From the NCBI GenBank assembly GCA_024811115.1, contig JAKOGH010000163.1, forward strand, positions 1 through 57,718: a stretch of 57,718 nucleotides of DNA. The letters run 5' to 3'. This DNA comes from Terana coerulea. Its lineage: Eukaryota; Basidiomycota; Agaricomycetes; Polyporales; Phanerochaetaceae. The notes below the pieces were generated by a model that did not search any database, was not told where the DNA came from, and worked only from the letters and a program-made list of their open reading frames with translations. The position numbers were made by a program, and so were the translations under genes. Each line of letters starts with the position of its first letter. Within the stretch, counting starts at the first letter, position 1. This document shows, one piece after another, positions 47,674 through 57,718 of this stretch.

Positions 47674-48312
47674 TTACACAAGGCGGAAGTAAACCTTCAG
47701 AAGATACAGGCATGGAGCACCGTGCGCTTCACGAGTAGCCGGGGCGTGCACAGTTCGGACTAGAATATCAACAATCTTACGAATGCCGTGTTCTCGTCCT
47801 TGGACTATCAAAGCAGACCTCTGGGTTAACCCCGCGTGCACAACATAGAGGGAGTAGCAGACGCACCTCGTCGTGAACAAATAATACGCCACCCCAAAGC
47901 ACGCTACCGTCCCGCACACCAAGACGACGAGGAGCAGCGCGAGCCGCCTCTCGTGCTGCAGCACCTGCGGCAGGATCTCCCTGCTCATGCCCTGTGAGCC
48001 GTGCCGCAGCCGACGCAGACGCGACACCGGGCCCGGCTGCCCAGGCAGACGTTTTCCCGCCCGGCGCACGCATGCGGTACCCGCCCCTCTCCAGCGTGAC
48101 GGATGGCGAGGCTTGCGCCTTGAGGGCCTCGGCGGTGACGGTGTAGAAGGGCATGGTCGCTCAGGTAGAGTTCGTGTGTCTGCAGCACAAGACCTTAAGC
48201 ATTTTGTACACGCGAAATGCTGGGTAAACTTACCACTTCTCAAAGAAAAGTTCTGCGGTTCTACGACAGGTGCGGCGACAGGAGTAGGGCCTCCGAGATA
48301 GGTAGGACTCAA
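47674..48312 (-). CDS. Hypothetical single-helix membrane protein
   Basis: No family recognised. Two frames look protein-like. The first is from ATG 48154 (MPFYTVTAEALKAQASPSV, then LERGGYRMRAPGGKT). The second holds MSREILPQVLQHERRLALLL followed by a clear transmembrane helix (VVLVCGTVACFGVAYYLF), ending near a GT donor at 47871. They lie in different frames over about 40 bases, so either a very short intron or a one-base shift joins them. An upstream in-frame ATG at 48312 is linked by a GT..AG intron (about 48234-48181). The 3' end is not resolved. It could be a small tail-anchored or single-pass protein. Confidence 0.4.
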   Translation of the reverse strand: MSPTYLGGPTPVAAPVVEPQNFSLRSGKFTQHFACTKCLRSCAADTRTLPERPCPSTPSPPRPSRRKPRHPSRWRGAGTACVRRAGKRLPGQPGPVSRLRRLRHGSQGMSREILPQVLQHERRLALLLVVLVCGTVACFGVAYYLFTTRCVCYSLYVVHAGLTQRSALIVQGREHGIRKIVDILVRTVHAPATREAHGAPCLYLLKVYFRLV

Positions 48313-48876
48313 CTATCCCGCTTTGCTTTGGCCTAGTCCAACTCTGCAGTCACGGTAAAGGGTAGCTCAGGAAACAAAGTCGGTGCATGGTGAAGTGTAA
48401 GCTCAGACGAACATGGGCGCGACCTGATGTGAGCCCTTCACGTAAGAGCGCTGACGAGCGGTAATCCACATGGTACGACTTCGCAATTCTGCAGCTGGGT
48501 GCAGGCGACAACGGAGCATAAACTCAAGTCCTCAAGTCCTCAAACCTCAGGGCGTTCATACACAAGACAGCCACATGCAAAAACTCCGCAAATACTGTAT
48601 CATCCACTCGAGCTTATATCGTACTTACAAATGAAAAGATGCAATTGAAAAACAAACGACGAAACAGAATCAAAAGAAATAATGGCCGGAGGTTGCATGG
48701 GGACGTGGAGAATCATTGCAGGGACAGACGATGGCAGACACGGACGTGAGCACCCGTGCGGTGCCCCTTCGGTGTGAAGCGAAAAGGTCTACGTCGTGAC
48801 GCACGTGGGGTATTAAGACAGGAAGGCGCCGGACGACGTCCCAAGCTCGTGTAGAGACGCAAGGTAGCTGTGTGCT

Positions 48877-49704
48877 CTAGAGGACAAGGCAGCTGTGGTG
48901 CTTCTTGCCACCCTTCGGGCGGGAGAGCAACGCAGCACGAGTGGCGTACTGGAAGACTTCCCGGACGCCCTCGCCGGTCTTGGCAGAACACTCCAGATAG
49001 TGCTTAGCACCGATCTTCTGCGCCACCGCCATACCCTAGGCAACGTCGTGCATCAGTGCAGGCTCAATACGCAGTGGGGTGTAACGCACCTCCTCAGGCG
49101 TGACAGGGCGCTGATTTGTCTTACGTAGCTCCTCGATGACACGACCATCCCGTCGGAGATCCTTCTTGCAGCCCACAAGAATGATAGGCAGACCCGCGCA
49201 GAAGTGCATCACCTCGGAAATCCACTGTACACGACAAGACCGTCAGCAAGACACACGGGCAGCGCAGCATCAACTCGGAATACACGTGCCTTCTCCTGCA
49301 CGTTGTCCAGCGAGTCTGGTGAGTCGACGGCGAAGCAGATGAGGATGACGTGCGAGTCGGGGTACGAGAGTGGTCGCAGACGGTCGTAATCTTCCTGGCC
49401 GGCCGTATCCCATAGAGCCAGCTCGACGTGCTTCCCATCGACTTCAACGTCGGCAACGTAGTTCTCGAAGACGGTAGGCACGTAGACCTAGTAGTCCCAA
49501 GATGCCGCCTGGTCAGTTTCTGTACCTCTATCGCTCCAACCGTCGCGACAACGCACCTCAGGGAATGTCCCTTTCGAAAACACAATCAGCAAGCAGGTCT
49601 GAAAAGGAGGTCAACAGTGTGTCCTGAGAAGCATTAGCGAATGCACACGCCTTTCCACAGGCACCGTCTCCGACAATAACGAGCTTCCTGCGAATTTCAG
49701 CCAT
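48877..49704 (-). CDS. rho1: Rho-family small GTPase, RHO1/RhoA type
   Basis: GTP-switch protein that in fungi controls beta-1,3-glucan synthesis, cell-wall integrity signalling and actin polarity at the plasma membrane. Exons: 49704-49651, 49598-49557, 49487-49290, 49224-49090, 49035-48877; 195 residues, standard length. P-loop GDGACGKT (residues 12-19), switch [11 protein letters not shown] with Thr37, switch [18 protein letters not shown] with Gln63, GCKKDLR (base recognition), CSAKTGEG, and C-terminal CLVL, whose final Leu predicts geranylgeranylation. Introns 1 and 3 start with GC (AAG|GCGTGT and AAG|GCACGT). A GT donor at either place would destroy the conserved GKT or EKWISEV sequence. 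All frames intact. Confidence 0.96.
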
Positions 49705-52176
49705 GGCGATGTGAGTTGTTGGTTGTGGAGAGTGATGGTTGGAGGTGTAGACGTCGTCGTCGACGGTGATACAGAAGCGGGCTTTAGCGGAGTTCGAAAC
49801 GGATGGTCACAGCCATAACACAGCAATAACAATTACGTAATCATTGTTTCTATGGGTTCAACGGCGCCGACTTCGGCAGCTATCATCTTCATTGACACCC
49901 GGTTCGGACCAACATCCTGAGGCCAACGTTCCATATAATTCGCAAGACAACTACGAGTAAAGTGCAACTAAACTATGTTGGCATTTATGCTCAATACAAG
50001 CCCTTTTACCCTTACAGAAGAGCCGCGAAAGGCGGTATCGATGTAGCTGAAGTCCCATGTTAGCGACGGCAGGTCATCGGCAGCATGAGCTGGAACTTTC
50101 AGCAGCACCACGCAATAAACTATTGATTCTAGTTGAGTTTAAATAGGGAGTACATAGTGCTCGGGATGCAGAAGCAGCATGGAACGCGCGACGCACCCGA
50201 TAGCGGTGTTCGGGAGACCTTGCATAGTAACGGACAGTGCACGGCAAGTGCACGGACTCGGAAAGCACTGCGATACCTCCGGCGGCCGTCTCGGGATTGC
50301 GTTGACTCTATCCAACGGCACTTCTTCTCAGGACTCCTTGTTAGGCCGGAACCGTTGTTGAGGCAATGTGTAACCCGTAGTACAGCATCGGCGTGGAAGT
50401 ACTGCGGTGATCATCCATGAAAATAGCCTTCCTACGTGTGTCGTCTTCAGTCCGGGTCCGCGAGTAGAGCTGTCTTCAGTTGGGTAGTAGGGTCAAGAAG
50501 AGCTGACCTTGGCCAGGAAGGCGTCACCCAAACTAATTAGGATACTCAGTCACAATGCGGGATATGGCGCATGATCATCAGCGTAGCAATAGCTGTATGT
50601 CCATCGTCGGTGCGGTAACGGTTCCGGGTACCCCACGGAGGTTCCGATGGATACCATATCGAAGGTTCATAGATTCATGTGATGACGGCGTACTTGAACT
50701 TCTCGTCAAGCTCACGTCTCATAATTTGAGGCCGGCTACTGCAACGTAGCATGATCAGCACAGATCCCACTGAAATGAAACCATAATGCATGGGGACTTA
50801 GCTGCCAAAGCAAGATGAATGCTGGTCACGATGTGTTTTTGTGCATACCGTCATCTTGGCGAATGCTGGGCAGCTAACGGATGTCAATGCCCGAGTAAGC
50901 TGCAGAAGATGGCGGTGACATAATACCGGCAGCAGAAGATATACATCAAGCCTAGAACTTGCGAAGAGCGGTAAGACACAATGTCCGACTTCCTTCGAGC
51001 GATGGGCTGTCCGAGGGACATTGCAACATCCTCAACCAACGAGGAACATGAGGCCTTGAGATCTGAGAGATTGCATCAAAATTGGTTCGTTTCTGTCGGT
51101 CGCTGTGTGGTTTGTAGTTGTGGTAAGTTAGCAGAATTCGCAGACCGACGAACGCAAGTGGCGTAATGACTTCAAGTTCAAAGGTGATGAGCATTGCTTA
51201 CATAAGCACTTCAGCATGACGACCATGGGGTAAATTCAATTTCCTCCGCCATCAGCGCATCAAACTCCGGTGGTCCCGACACTCACCAGCAAACAGCTGC
51301 GCTGCGCTTCGTTGTAGCTCTCATGCACGCCCTTTCTGCCTGTTGAGTCTCTCTGGTGAGCTATTTTTCTCGCAATTGTTCTAACGAACAGGCGCAAACG
51401 TGCTAGGAAGCTGCTTTGATTTACTCATGTCGCTTGCTCAGCCTCACTGGGCTAAATGCGTCATTCATGCCCTTCCCATATATTGACGCCGTAAGTTCTT
51501 TGACATCCCAGAAATTCATAAATCTGAATTTGAACTTAGCGTAAATACACTAAGCCCATGAAGTTGATGCTATGTGGCGTTGGATAGCCATTTTGACAGA
51601 AATCCTGCAGTCATGTCAGGCCGGGACGTCCGAGCATGATCAACCATGGCCACCTGCAACCAGACCGCAAGTCTGACTTCTTTCTTGAGCAATAGTATGC
51701 CTTGGGCATGATCCACAAGTCGTGAGGTGACTGCTTTCTCTCTGACAGGCCATCGGCGCTGCAAAGCTCTTGAATGTGATATCACATACGCCCGAGTTGG
51801 AGACACATTTCCAGAGAAGTGCTGCCACATTGGAGGCATGTCAACACGTTCATCTCCGTGCAATACTGTATCTTTCACGCTATCCATGGTGATACTTGAC
51901 AGGAATCCCATGCGGACAAATTCAGTCGTTTTCGCCATCCGAGATAGACTCACCCTCAGCGGGAATCCGTGGAAAGTTTTGGGGCAGGGTTATAATCCCA
52001 GAAATCTTTAATTATAAATACTCGTGCAAGCCTCTGTACTGCTCACAGAGTGTTCTATCTACCCTCCGTATCATCGTTCAAACCGCGGTCTTCGAAGCCA
52101 CGCGAGCCAAATTCCCCAAGCAGGTTCTAGTTTATCCTGCTGTAACTATACCATTGCTTATGAGAACCTACCAGCA
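49705..52176. other. 2.5 kb without a recognised gene
   Basis: The first 150 bases should be the RHO1 promoter. The rest contains only short frames with no motifs, no paralogue in the window and no convincing splice pattern. Nothing else was identified apart from the TATA box near its 3' end. Confidence 0.4.
52011..52020 (+). promoter_or_regulatory. TATA box of the small secreted protein gene
   Basis: ATTATAAATA at 52011-52020 lies 157 bases before the ATG at 52177. That leaves room for a start site near 52045 and a leader of roughly 130 bases. The placement, in front of an otherwise isolated small gene, supports it. Inferred from sequence only. Confidence 0.5.
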
Positions 52177-52515
52177 ATGCTTGTCAAAACATTTGCCGCT
52201 TTTTTCACCACTCTCGCTTACGTCTCCGCAGTGCCCCAATACTCTGGGACCTGTACCAGCACTGAAGACACCCGTGCACCTCTGGCGACGCTGTCGTCGG
52301 CGGTATTCTCGGTGGGAAACCCATTGAAGCATGCTGCGCAGCCGATGGGCTTGACTGCATCAACGAGGAACCCACCCCGGTTCACGTATTTGGCGAGCCT
52401 GTCATTGCCAACATCGGGGTAAGTTTTGTGCATCTTTTCGGACATGACGACGCATGAACACTCATACAATCCTTCAATCTCTTTGTAGACTTGCGCTTAC
52501 GCGTCTTCGTCCTGA
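52177..52515 (+). CDS. Small secreted cysteine-rich protein, apparent one-base frameshift
   Basis: ATG 52177 begins a typical signal peptide (MLVKTFAAFFTTLAYVSAVP) cleaved near SAVP. The mature part starts QYSGTCTSTEDTR. The frame then changes by one base near 52273-52276 to CTSGDAVVGGILGGKPIEAC, CAADGLDCINEEPTPVHVFG and EPVIANIG. An intron (GTAAGT at about 52419 to TTTGTAG at about 52488) joins a last exon, TCAYASSS, then stop at 52513-52515. About 100 residues with seven Cys, including a CC pair (pattern C, C, CC, C, C). The total resembles small secreted proteins or effectors of fungi, and is not a clear hydrophobin. The Gly- and Cys-rich second frame strongly suggests it is the true reading. 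The odd base is either a mutation or an error. Confidence 0.6.
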
Positions 52516-53192
52516 GGAGGGATGTTGCTGCTACGGAGATCACTAATTCCTGGGACGGTTGACGCCATAATTTTTACTTTGCTTCGGCACGGCGCAAGTA
52601 TCGTACCCCGTGAGATCCACTGTAATTGCCGCATATAACCGTGAATAGCGCACCGATTTTCCGCCCTTGACTGAGCGAACGGACCTGGAGTATTCTCGAT
52701 AGAGCCCCAACAGAAGGCTGCGTGTGCATGCAACGGCCTGCTGCTCTGCTTCCCCGGATCGCCGTTCGCAAGTCGCGACTCGGGTGTCAAATCAATGTTT
52801 GCCTGTGTTTTGACGTGGTCATTGTGGCGTCCGAGTCAACCAGCTCACCGCCGCTCATGGCTCTGCGCTCAACCATTTTTTTGTCTCAATCGAAGGACAT
52901 TTCTGGCCTCAAGTCGCTACCAAGCGCACTCATTGACATTAGCAAACGGTCACTGGCGGGAGTCTTATGACTCCGCCGGAAGCTCAGAGCCCATGTCACA
53001 ACAGCAGGTGGAAAAGTGCACGATATCAATACACAGTCATGCTGTGAGGGAAGTTGTCCACAGCGCCACTGTGATGATACGTGTCGCATTTTCTCCGTCT
53101 AGACAGATCCGTAGTACTCCTCGCCCAACACGCTCAGTCTCTTTCGCTAAAGATGTGATACTGCAAAATACATTAAGCCGTTGCATTCGTGT
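52516..53192. other. Intergenic, no gene recognised
   Basis: 677 bases between the secreted-protein stop and the stop of the BTB gene on the opposite strand, so both genes converge here. Frames at 52722-52970 and 52795-53310 have no recognisable motif. Confidence 0.4.
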
Positions 53193-54575
53193 CTACAGCT
53201 TCCCAGCCCGGGCCTTGATTGTTATCCACTTCCTGACCTTCGTCCGGGAATTCCTCGATAGGCTCGACATGTTCATAGCACGAAGCTCGCCCAAAGTCAT
53301 TCTTGAGTAGACGGATACCGTCGCAAGCGTACTGACCGCTGTGCTCACTGTTTCTTCTTCTTCATCTTCTTCATACTCTACACTGGATACTGGCAACACT
53401 GTGTCACTCACAGATAGAGCTTCAGATAGCTTGCACAGCAGGGCAGAAAGCACTGTTTCTGAGTGCGGCATATGTCCCTGGGCGACAGCCTTGAGGCTCG
53501 TTTGAAGCGGCGCCATCACCTGTGCCAACATTGCATTGCCATACAGGAAATCCAACTGTGAGTCGAGTACTTCCGGATATCTGTGGTGTGAAGCCTCAGT
53601 ATTATCATGAACTCAATTCAAAGCTATACACGTACGTCGAGGAGAACACCGTAAAGACTTCTGATATTATGGTCTCCGGACTCAGCTTGGAGTTGATATC
53701 CTTCTTGGCAAGCTCTTTGAGCTCATTCAACCCGACCTTACAGAGATGACGTGAGCTGGTACAAGCCACGAGCTTGAGAACTAGCCGCTCACGATGTCTG
53801 CTAGTCTGTACATGGACTTCGGAGAACAGAGCGGCGGGAGGTTGGCGTGCGTAGACCTATGGGCGGATTGGGCTTTATATCGGGCTTCCGTTCCCGCTGA
53901 CTTCAACGGTGCAAACGATATGCTACCAGTGTAGATGAAGTAGATGAGAGCTTGCCACCTACAGAAGGTCATCACAGATTAGCCATGAGGCATACGGCTG
54001 TACTCACGTTGTCGCCGCCACGTCGGGAATGAAAACAATGTTCTTCACGCCAGGCACCAGAGTTGGCTGGAAATGGCCTCGCGCCTTCAACTCTGGCTCT
54101 GGGGAGTCAAGCCGACTCTCTTTCTCCTGATTGAGAGAGGTGAATAGCGCCGCGATAATACAGTGCATGCATACGAACCTTGCCCTTCTGCGCGCTTGAA
54201 CCGGAGACTTCCTCGAAATCATAGTCCGCTTCCTCCAGATCATCGAGGTCGCTGTCTGAGTCGTAGGCGTATCCTTCGGTCTCCACGGGTATCTCATCCC
54301 GCAGAGAAAAGCCTCCATCGAGCTCTACAGACCAGGATGTACAACAATGAGCTGGAATAACCCACAATAAGTATAGTAAACTCACGAGCTTCGAAGTGCT
54401 CCGCAGTGGCCTTCAGAACGGTGCTGCTGGCATAGATTGGACGAGGATTATCCACCATACCCCTCGCTTTGCCACAACGGCGAGAGAACAGGTAGTAAGC
54501 GGTATCTGAGAATGTACCGTCATTGATTGATGCTGCCAGCGCCGCTCGCAAAGGACCGGAAGGGAAGTCGACCAT
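53193..54575 (-). CDS. BTB/POZ domain protein 1
   Basis: BTB domains mediate dimerisation and often bridge substrates to CUL3 ubiquitin ligases; the specific role of this basidiomycete family is unknown. ATG 54575 begins MVDFPSGPLRAALAASINDG, then TFSDTAYYLFSRR and PRPIYASSTVLKATAEHFEA (BTB N-half). An acidic insert follows (TEGYAYDSDSDLDDLEEADY). The BTB C-half resumes with WQALIYFIYTGSISFAPLKS, LPPLCSPKSMYRLADI and GLNELKELAKKDI. The C-terminal region has LDFLYGNAMLAQVM, QGHMPHSETVLSALL and KVRKWITIKARAGKL. Six exons with GT..AG introns, no lesion. The acidic insert splits the BTB fold, as in other fungal relatives. It is head to head with its paralogue. Confidence 0.85.
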
Positions 54576-55395
54576 CGTTGCGAACGTTGTTATATATCCT
54601 TGGGGCCGCGAGGTGGGGGTTGCGTGCGCGAATCGTAGCCTGCAAAATACTGGCAATTATAGACAAAAATGTTACTCACGTGTCTCGCGATGAAGCGTGA
54701 ACCACCATCGTGCGTCAGCGTTCTTTCGCGACGAGAGCTAGAAGCTGCTAACATGTTTAGTTTGGAGGGTGAATAGACAAACCGAGTGTTGCTACTCACA
54801 CGCTGAGGCCCCCACACGAGGCGGACGTCCGAAATCACGACGTCTTACATGCATGCTGCTTCTATTGTACTTGCTGAAACGATGGGATGTGTGCCATTTA
54901 GCAGTCTATGCTCATGATTGACATCTTGCTCTTCAGCGATGTTGCTGCAAGCGGTAAGCATTTACTTATCGCAATTTGGGAGAAACCTAGGAAAAGCGAA
55001 TTCTAGAATATCGTCACAACGTTCATGCATGAGATATACAGTGTACTTAGAGCTCACTGTCAAAATTTTGTTTCACCACTCGCTGACGTGGTCCTGGACA
55101 GCGAGCAAGATGCAGACGAGCCCGGGAGCTCTCCAAACGCCTCGGGCCTCGGCGACGCAAACGCTTGCATGATTCCCACGCATTCAAACCACTAGTCACA
55201 AGGCTACTTCTCACTACTTACAACCTTACACCTGGTTACTGTAACGAACTTCATCCTTGCTTTCGCTTCGAAGAGTGGATAGTATTCCTGGCTACCTATC
55301 GATAAGGCTGCGTTTGGGCTGCGTGGCCTCAGCAGTACATACCAGGATGCCGAGAATAAGTGGATCCTTGCTTCCCCCTGGCCCAATCCTCAGCG
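54576..55395. promoter_or_regulatory. Bidirectional promoter region between two BTB genes
   Basis: 820 bases separate the divergent start codons. GTGAGT donors read on the minus strand near 54800 and 54680 and could mark leader introns of BTB 1. No TATA box, CAAT box or shared inverted element was identified with confidence. Whether the two genes share control is inferred only from the arrangement. Confidence 0.4.
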
Positions 55396-56778
55396 ATGAA
55401 CGGCTCTTCGACGGAGAACGACTCAAGCTTTCCCTCTGCTTCACTGCGGGCAGCACTGGCAGCATCCATCAGCGACAGGACATTCTCCGACACGGCTTAC
55501 TACCTATTCTCTCGCCGCTGCGAGGCGAGAGGGAAGGTAGACAGTCCTCGTCCGGTCTATGCCAGCAGCACTGTGATGAAGGCGGCCGCCGAGCATTTTC
55601 GAGCTCGTACGTACATACGCCTCATTTACCTTGAAGACAGATCATTGACCGAGGTGGACGCACATTCCTCAGAACTCGATGGGGGCTTCTCGTTACAGGA
55701 CAAGATACCTGTCGAGACGGAGGGCTATGCGTATGACTCGGACAGCGATCTGGAAGACTACGAGGAGGTAGATGACGAGTTTGAACAAGTCGCGGGCTCG
55801 TCCACTGAAAAGGGGAAGGTGTGTATGCAGTCGCATCTTCCCGCTATGGCATCATTAACTCCCGACTTGCAGGAGAAAACGACCCAATCCAACTCATCCG
55901 AGACAGGTTCAGAAGGAAAGGGCCACATTCTGCCCACCTCAGCTCCAGGCATGAAGAATGTCGTTTTGATTCCGGATGTGGCTGCCACGACGTGAGTGAG
56001 GCCTACATTTTTGCCAAAACTGCGTCGCTAAGCCAGAGAAGGTGGCAGGCTCTCGTGTATTATATCTACACCGGCACTATTCACTTTGCTCCTTTGAAGT
56101 CCGCAGGAACCGAAGCACGTCTCCATGCACAGGCCGCCTACATATCAGCCAACGCACACCTACCTCCCCTATGTTCACCAAAATCTATGTATAGACTGGC
56201 GGATATCGTGAGTGCGAGGCTTTTAATTGGTGTTCAATAACCAAGCAAAGGTTGTCTTCGTCAGGTGGGTTTGAACGCCCTCAAGGATCTCGCTAAGCAC
56301 AGCATTAGCTCGCAAATGAGCGCAACAACAATCACACATGAAATCTTCACTACGTTCTCCTCGACGTAAGCATATCGACTCTGCGAGCGATCATGAAGAT
56401 GAGCATTTTGGTCCTAGCTACCCGGATGTGCTCGACATGCAGCTGCGCTTCTTGTACCGCAACGCAATGCTGGCGCAGGTGATGACCCATGTCCAGGCGA
56501 AACTCAGGGACGTTGCGCAAGGACACATGCCGCATTCCGAGACGGTGCTCTCCGCTCTGCTCGGCAAGCTGTCTGAGGCCCTCGCCACTGACGACTCAAG
56601 GTCGCCGGCTCACAGCGAAGACGATGAGGAGACCTTCACGAGCGCCACCGACGCGCGGTTTGCGCGCATGAGCTTGCGGGAGCTCGCATATCTCGACCCC
56701 TCAACTATGTCACATCGAGCTGGGAAGAAACTGAGGAAATGGATTTTGGAGAAGGAGCGACGAGAGCAATTGGTCTGA
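55396..56778 (+). CDS. BTB/POZ domain protein 2
   Basis: Inverted paralogue of BTB 1. ATG 55396 (MNGSSTENDSSFPSASLRAA); an in-frame ATG at 55360 is also possible. Exons: 55396-55606, 55673-55818, 55873-55991, 56042-56207, 56265-56365, 56418-56778. Blocks: SISDRTFSDTAYYLFSRR, PRPVYASSTVMKAAAEHFRA, acidic TEGYAYDSDSDLEDYEEVDD, NVVLIPDVAATTWQALVYYI, YTGTIHFAPLKSAGTEA, LPPLCSPKSMYRLADIVG, LNALKDLAKHSI, LDMQLRFLYRNAMLAQVM, QGHMPHSETVLSALLGKLSE and KKLRKWILEKERREQLV. All six exons have counterparts in BTB 1, and the genomic spans from start to stop are equal (1,383 bp). No lesion. A nuclear or cytosolic adaptor role is plausible but untested. Confidence 0.87.
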
Positions 56779-57718
56779 ACGCACCTCAACTCGAGTCAGA
56801 ATTGTACAAGCTGAAACGGATCAAGTACGTCTATCATGAAACCAATCTTGTCTCGAAGCTTTAAGGCGAGGGATGAATAATATACCAACTGCTACTGTAG
56901 ACGTTCTTGTGGGAGTAGCTTTCCAGTGCACATGCTGGAAGAGGAATCCTATCACTTTCGTGTGTCTATCACGGATACTTACAGGTAGGACAACGTGACC
57001 GTTGCATAATACAAATAGAGGTGGGTTCACATTCGCCACATCTATCCATTTTGCATTGACATTCGGCTTGCAGGCAGGGCCGGATAAGCCCCTTCACGTC
57101 GTTGATAGTGGCAAAGGCATAGCAAATACAATCTAGTCCCCCCAAAGCAGCTGGCGAAACCCGCGGTCAACCTACGCTTTGGGCCGCGGTATGTAACACA
57201 GCCGTGCAGGGGATGCATCTTGCCGTCACGGTGGACGAATAAATCTCCTGTTCAACTCCAGTACTTACGCCGCGCGGGCAGCCGAAACGCCCCCCGCACA
57301 CATGATATCCATCTGCCAGTGCGTTCCCAAGCCAGCCTCGGTGGCGTACTCCGAATTTTGCTTCTTGCGTAACGGCGGCCCCGAGAATGCAGGAACGCCC
57401 GTAGTAAGGAATGCAGAAACGAGTGGGGCTGGAAAGAGAGGGAAAATGCAATCTCGGTGATGGGTGCCGTAATAGGCAAGTTGAAGGTAAGTTGCGAGCT
57501 CGACGAATAATCGCCGGTTCGGAGGATGTGAGCGCTGCTCGAGCCCAGGAGCGTGTGAGAAGAAATCCCGACGCTTGCCATATTTGGCCTGTGGCGGGGT
57601 TTCCCTGTGCTTGGCGCCCAGCGCCGGCGGTGGCTTGGACTGCGATCTTACACCCGCTGTGCCCGCCCATCATTGATTTACAATGCCTGTGCTGACGTAC
57701 CGTATCTCATCCGTATCG
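56779..57718. other. Window end, no gene recognised
   Basis: A minus-strand frame of 168 codons at 57167-57673 is Arg, Ser and Pro rich, overlaps a 109-codon frame on the same strand and has no motif. The 3' UTR of BTB 2 should occupy the first few hundred bases. Nothing else recognised. Confidence 0.4.

Noticed and set aside
53193..56778. Suspected frameshifts in the BTB genes
   Set aside because: Apparent frame changes are all explained by GT..AG introns at matching positions in both paralogues.
57167..57673. 168-codon minus-strand frame at the window end
   Set aside because: No recognisable domain, composition not gene-like, and an overlapping competing frame on the same strand.
1..57718. 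CRISPR arrays, bacterial operons, tRNA or rRNA genes
   Set aside because: Introns and protein families are eukaryotic; no regularly spaced repeats and no convincing tRNA or rRNA signature was noticed by eye. A tRNAscan-SE and Rfam run would settle the RNA question.

Overview
The window reads as nuclear DNA of an Agaricomycete basidiomycete, probably a wood-decay fungus of the Polyporales type (inference). The genes carry many short introns (about 45-70 nt, GT..AG). The protein families are the lineage-typical ones: DUF6534 seven-helix membrane proteins, F-box proteins, BTB/POZ proteins and NRPS-like adenylate-forming reductases. The repeats are Ty1/copia LTR elements and short DNA transposons. 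There is no operon structure.

Layout. 1-3759: degraded Ty1/copia retrotransposon with its 3' LTR, abutting an F-box fragment. 3774-8290: one truncated and two tandemly duplicated F-box/LRR-like genes (minus), all broken. 9414-17868: two paralogous A-PCP-R reductases, tail to tail, with 15 exons each at homologous positions; the plus copy has one frameshift and the minus copy has seven. 18399-25393: three DUF6534 membrane-protein genes, the middle one split by an LTR-like insertion. 27655-30453: an intact MFS drug/metabolite-type transporter. 30345-37556: three tandem F-box paralogues, all frameshifted, one also carrying a 1.1 kb DNA-transposon-like insertion, plus a 256 bp TA-flanked MITE. 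37601-38419: an isoprenylcysteine methyltransferase-like enzyme. 38885-41640: another DUF6534 gene and a deletion-scarred remnant. 42943-45015: a PHO84-type phosphate transporter. 47674-48312: a possible small membrane protein. 48877-49704: a RHO1 GTPase with two GC-AG introns. 52177-52515: a small secreted cysteine-rich protein. 53193-56778: two intact BTB genes, head to head.

How the parts relate. Housekeeping genes (RHO1, phosphate transporter, MFS, methyltransferase) are uninterrupted. The lineage-specific families occur as nearby duplicates, often inverted, and most F-box and reductase copies have single-base indels or insertions. The locus therefore looks like a birth-and-death region of expanded families seeded with transposons. 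The reductases could make a small aldehyde or alcohol product from an adenylated carboxylic acid, and the MFS pump 10 kb away could export it, but no other tailoring gene was recognised, so a metabolite cluster is only a suggestion.

Exon boundaries were read by eye from splice sites, reading-frame continuity and comparison between paralogues inside the window. Several first exons and 3' ends remain uncertain and are marked so.
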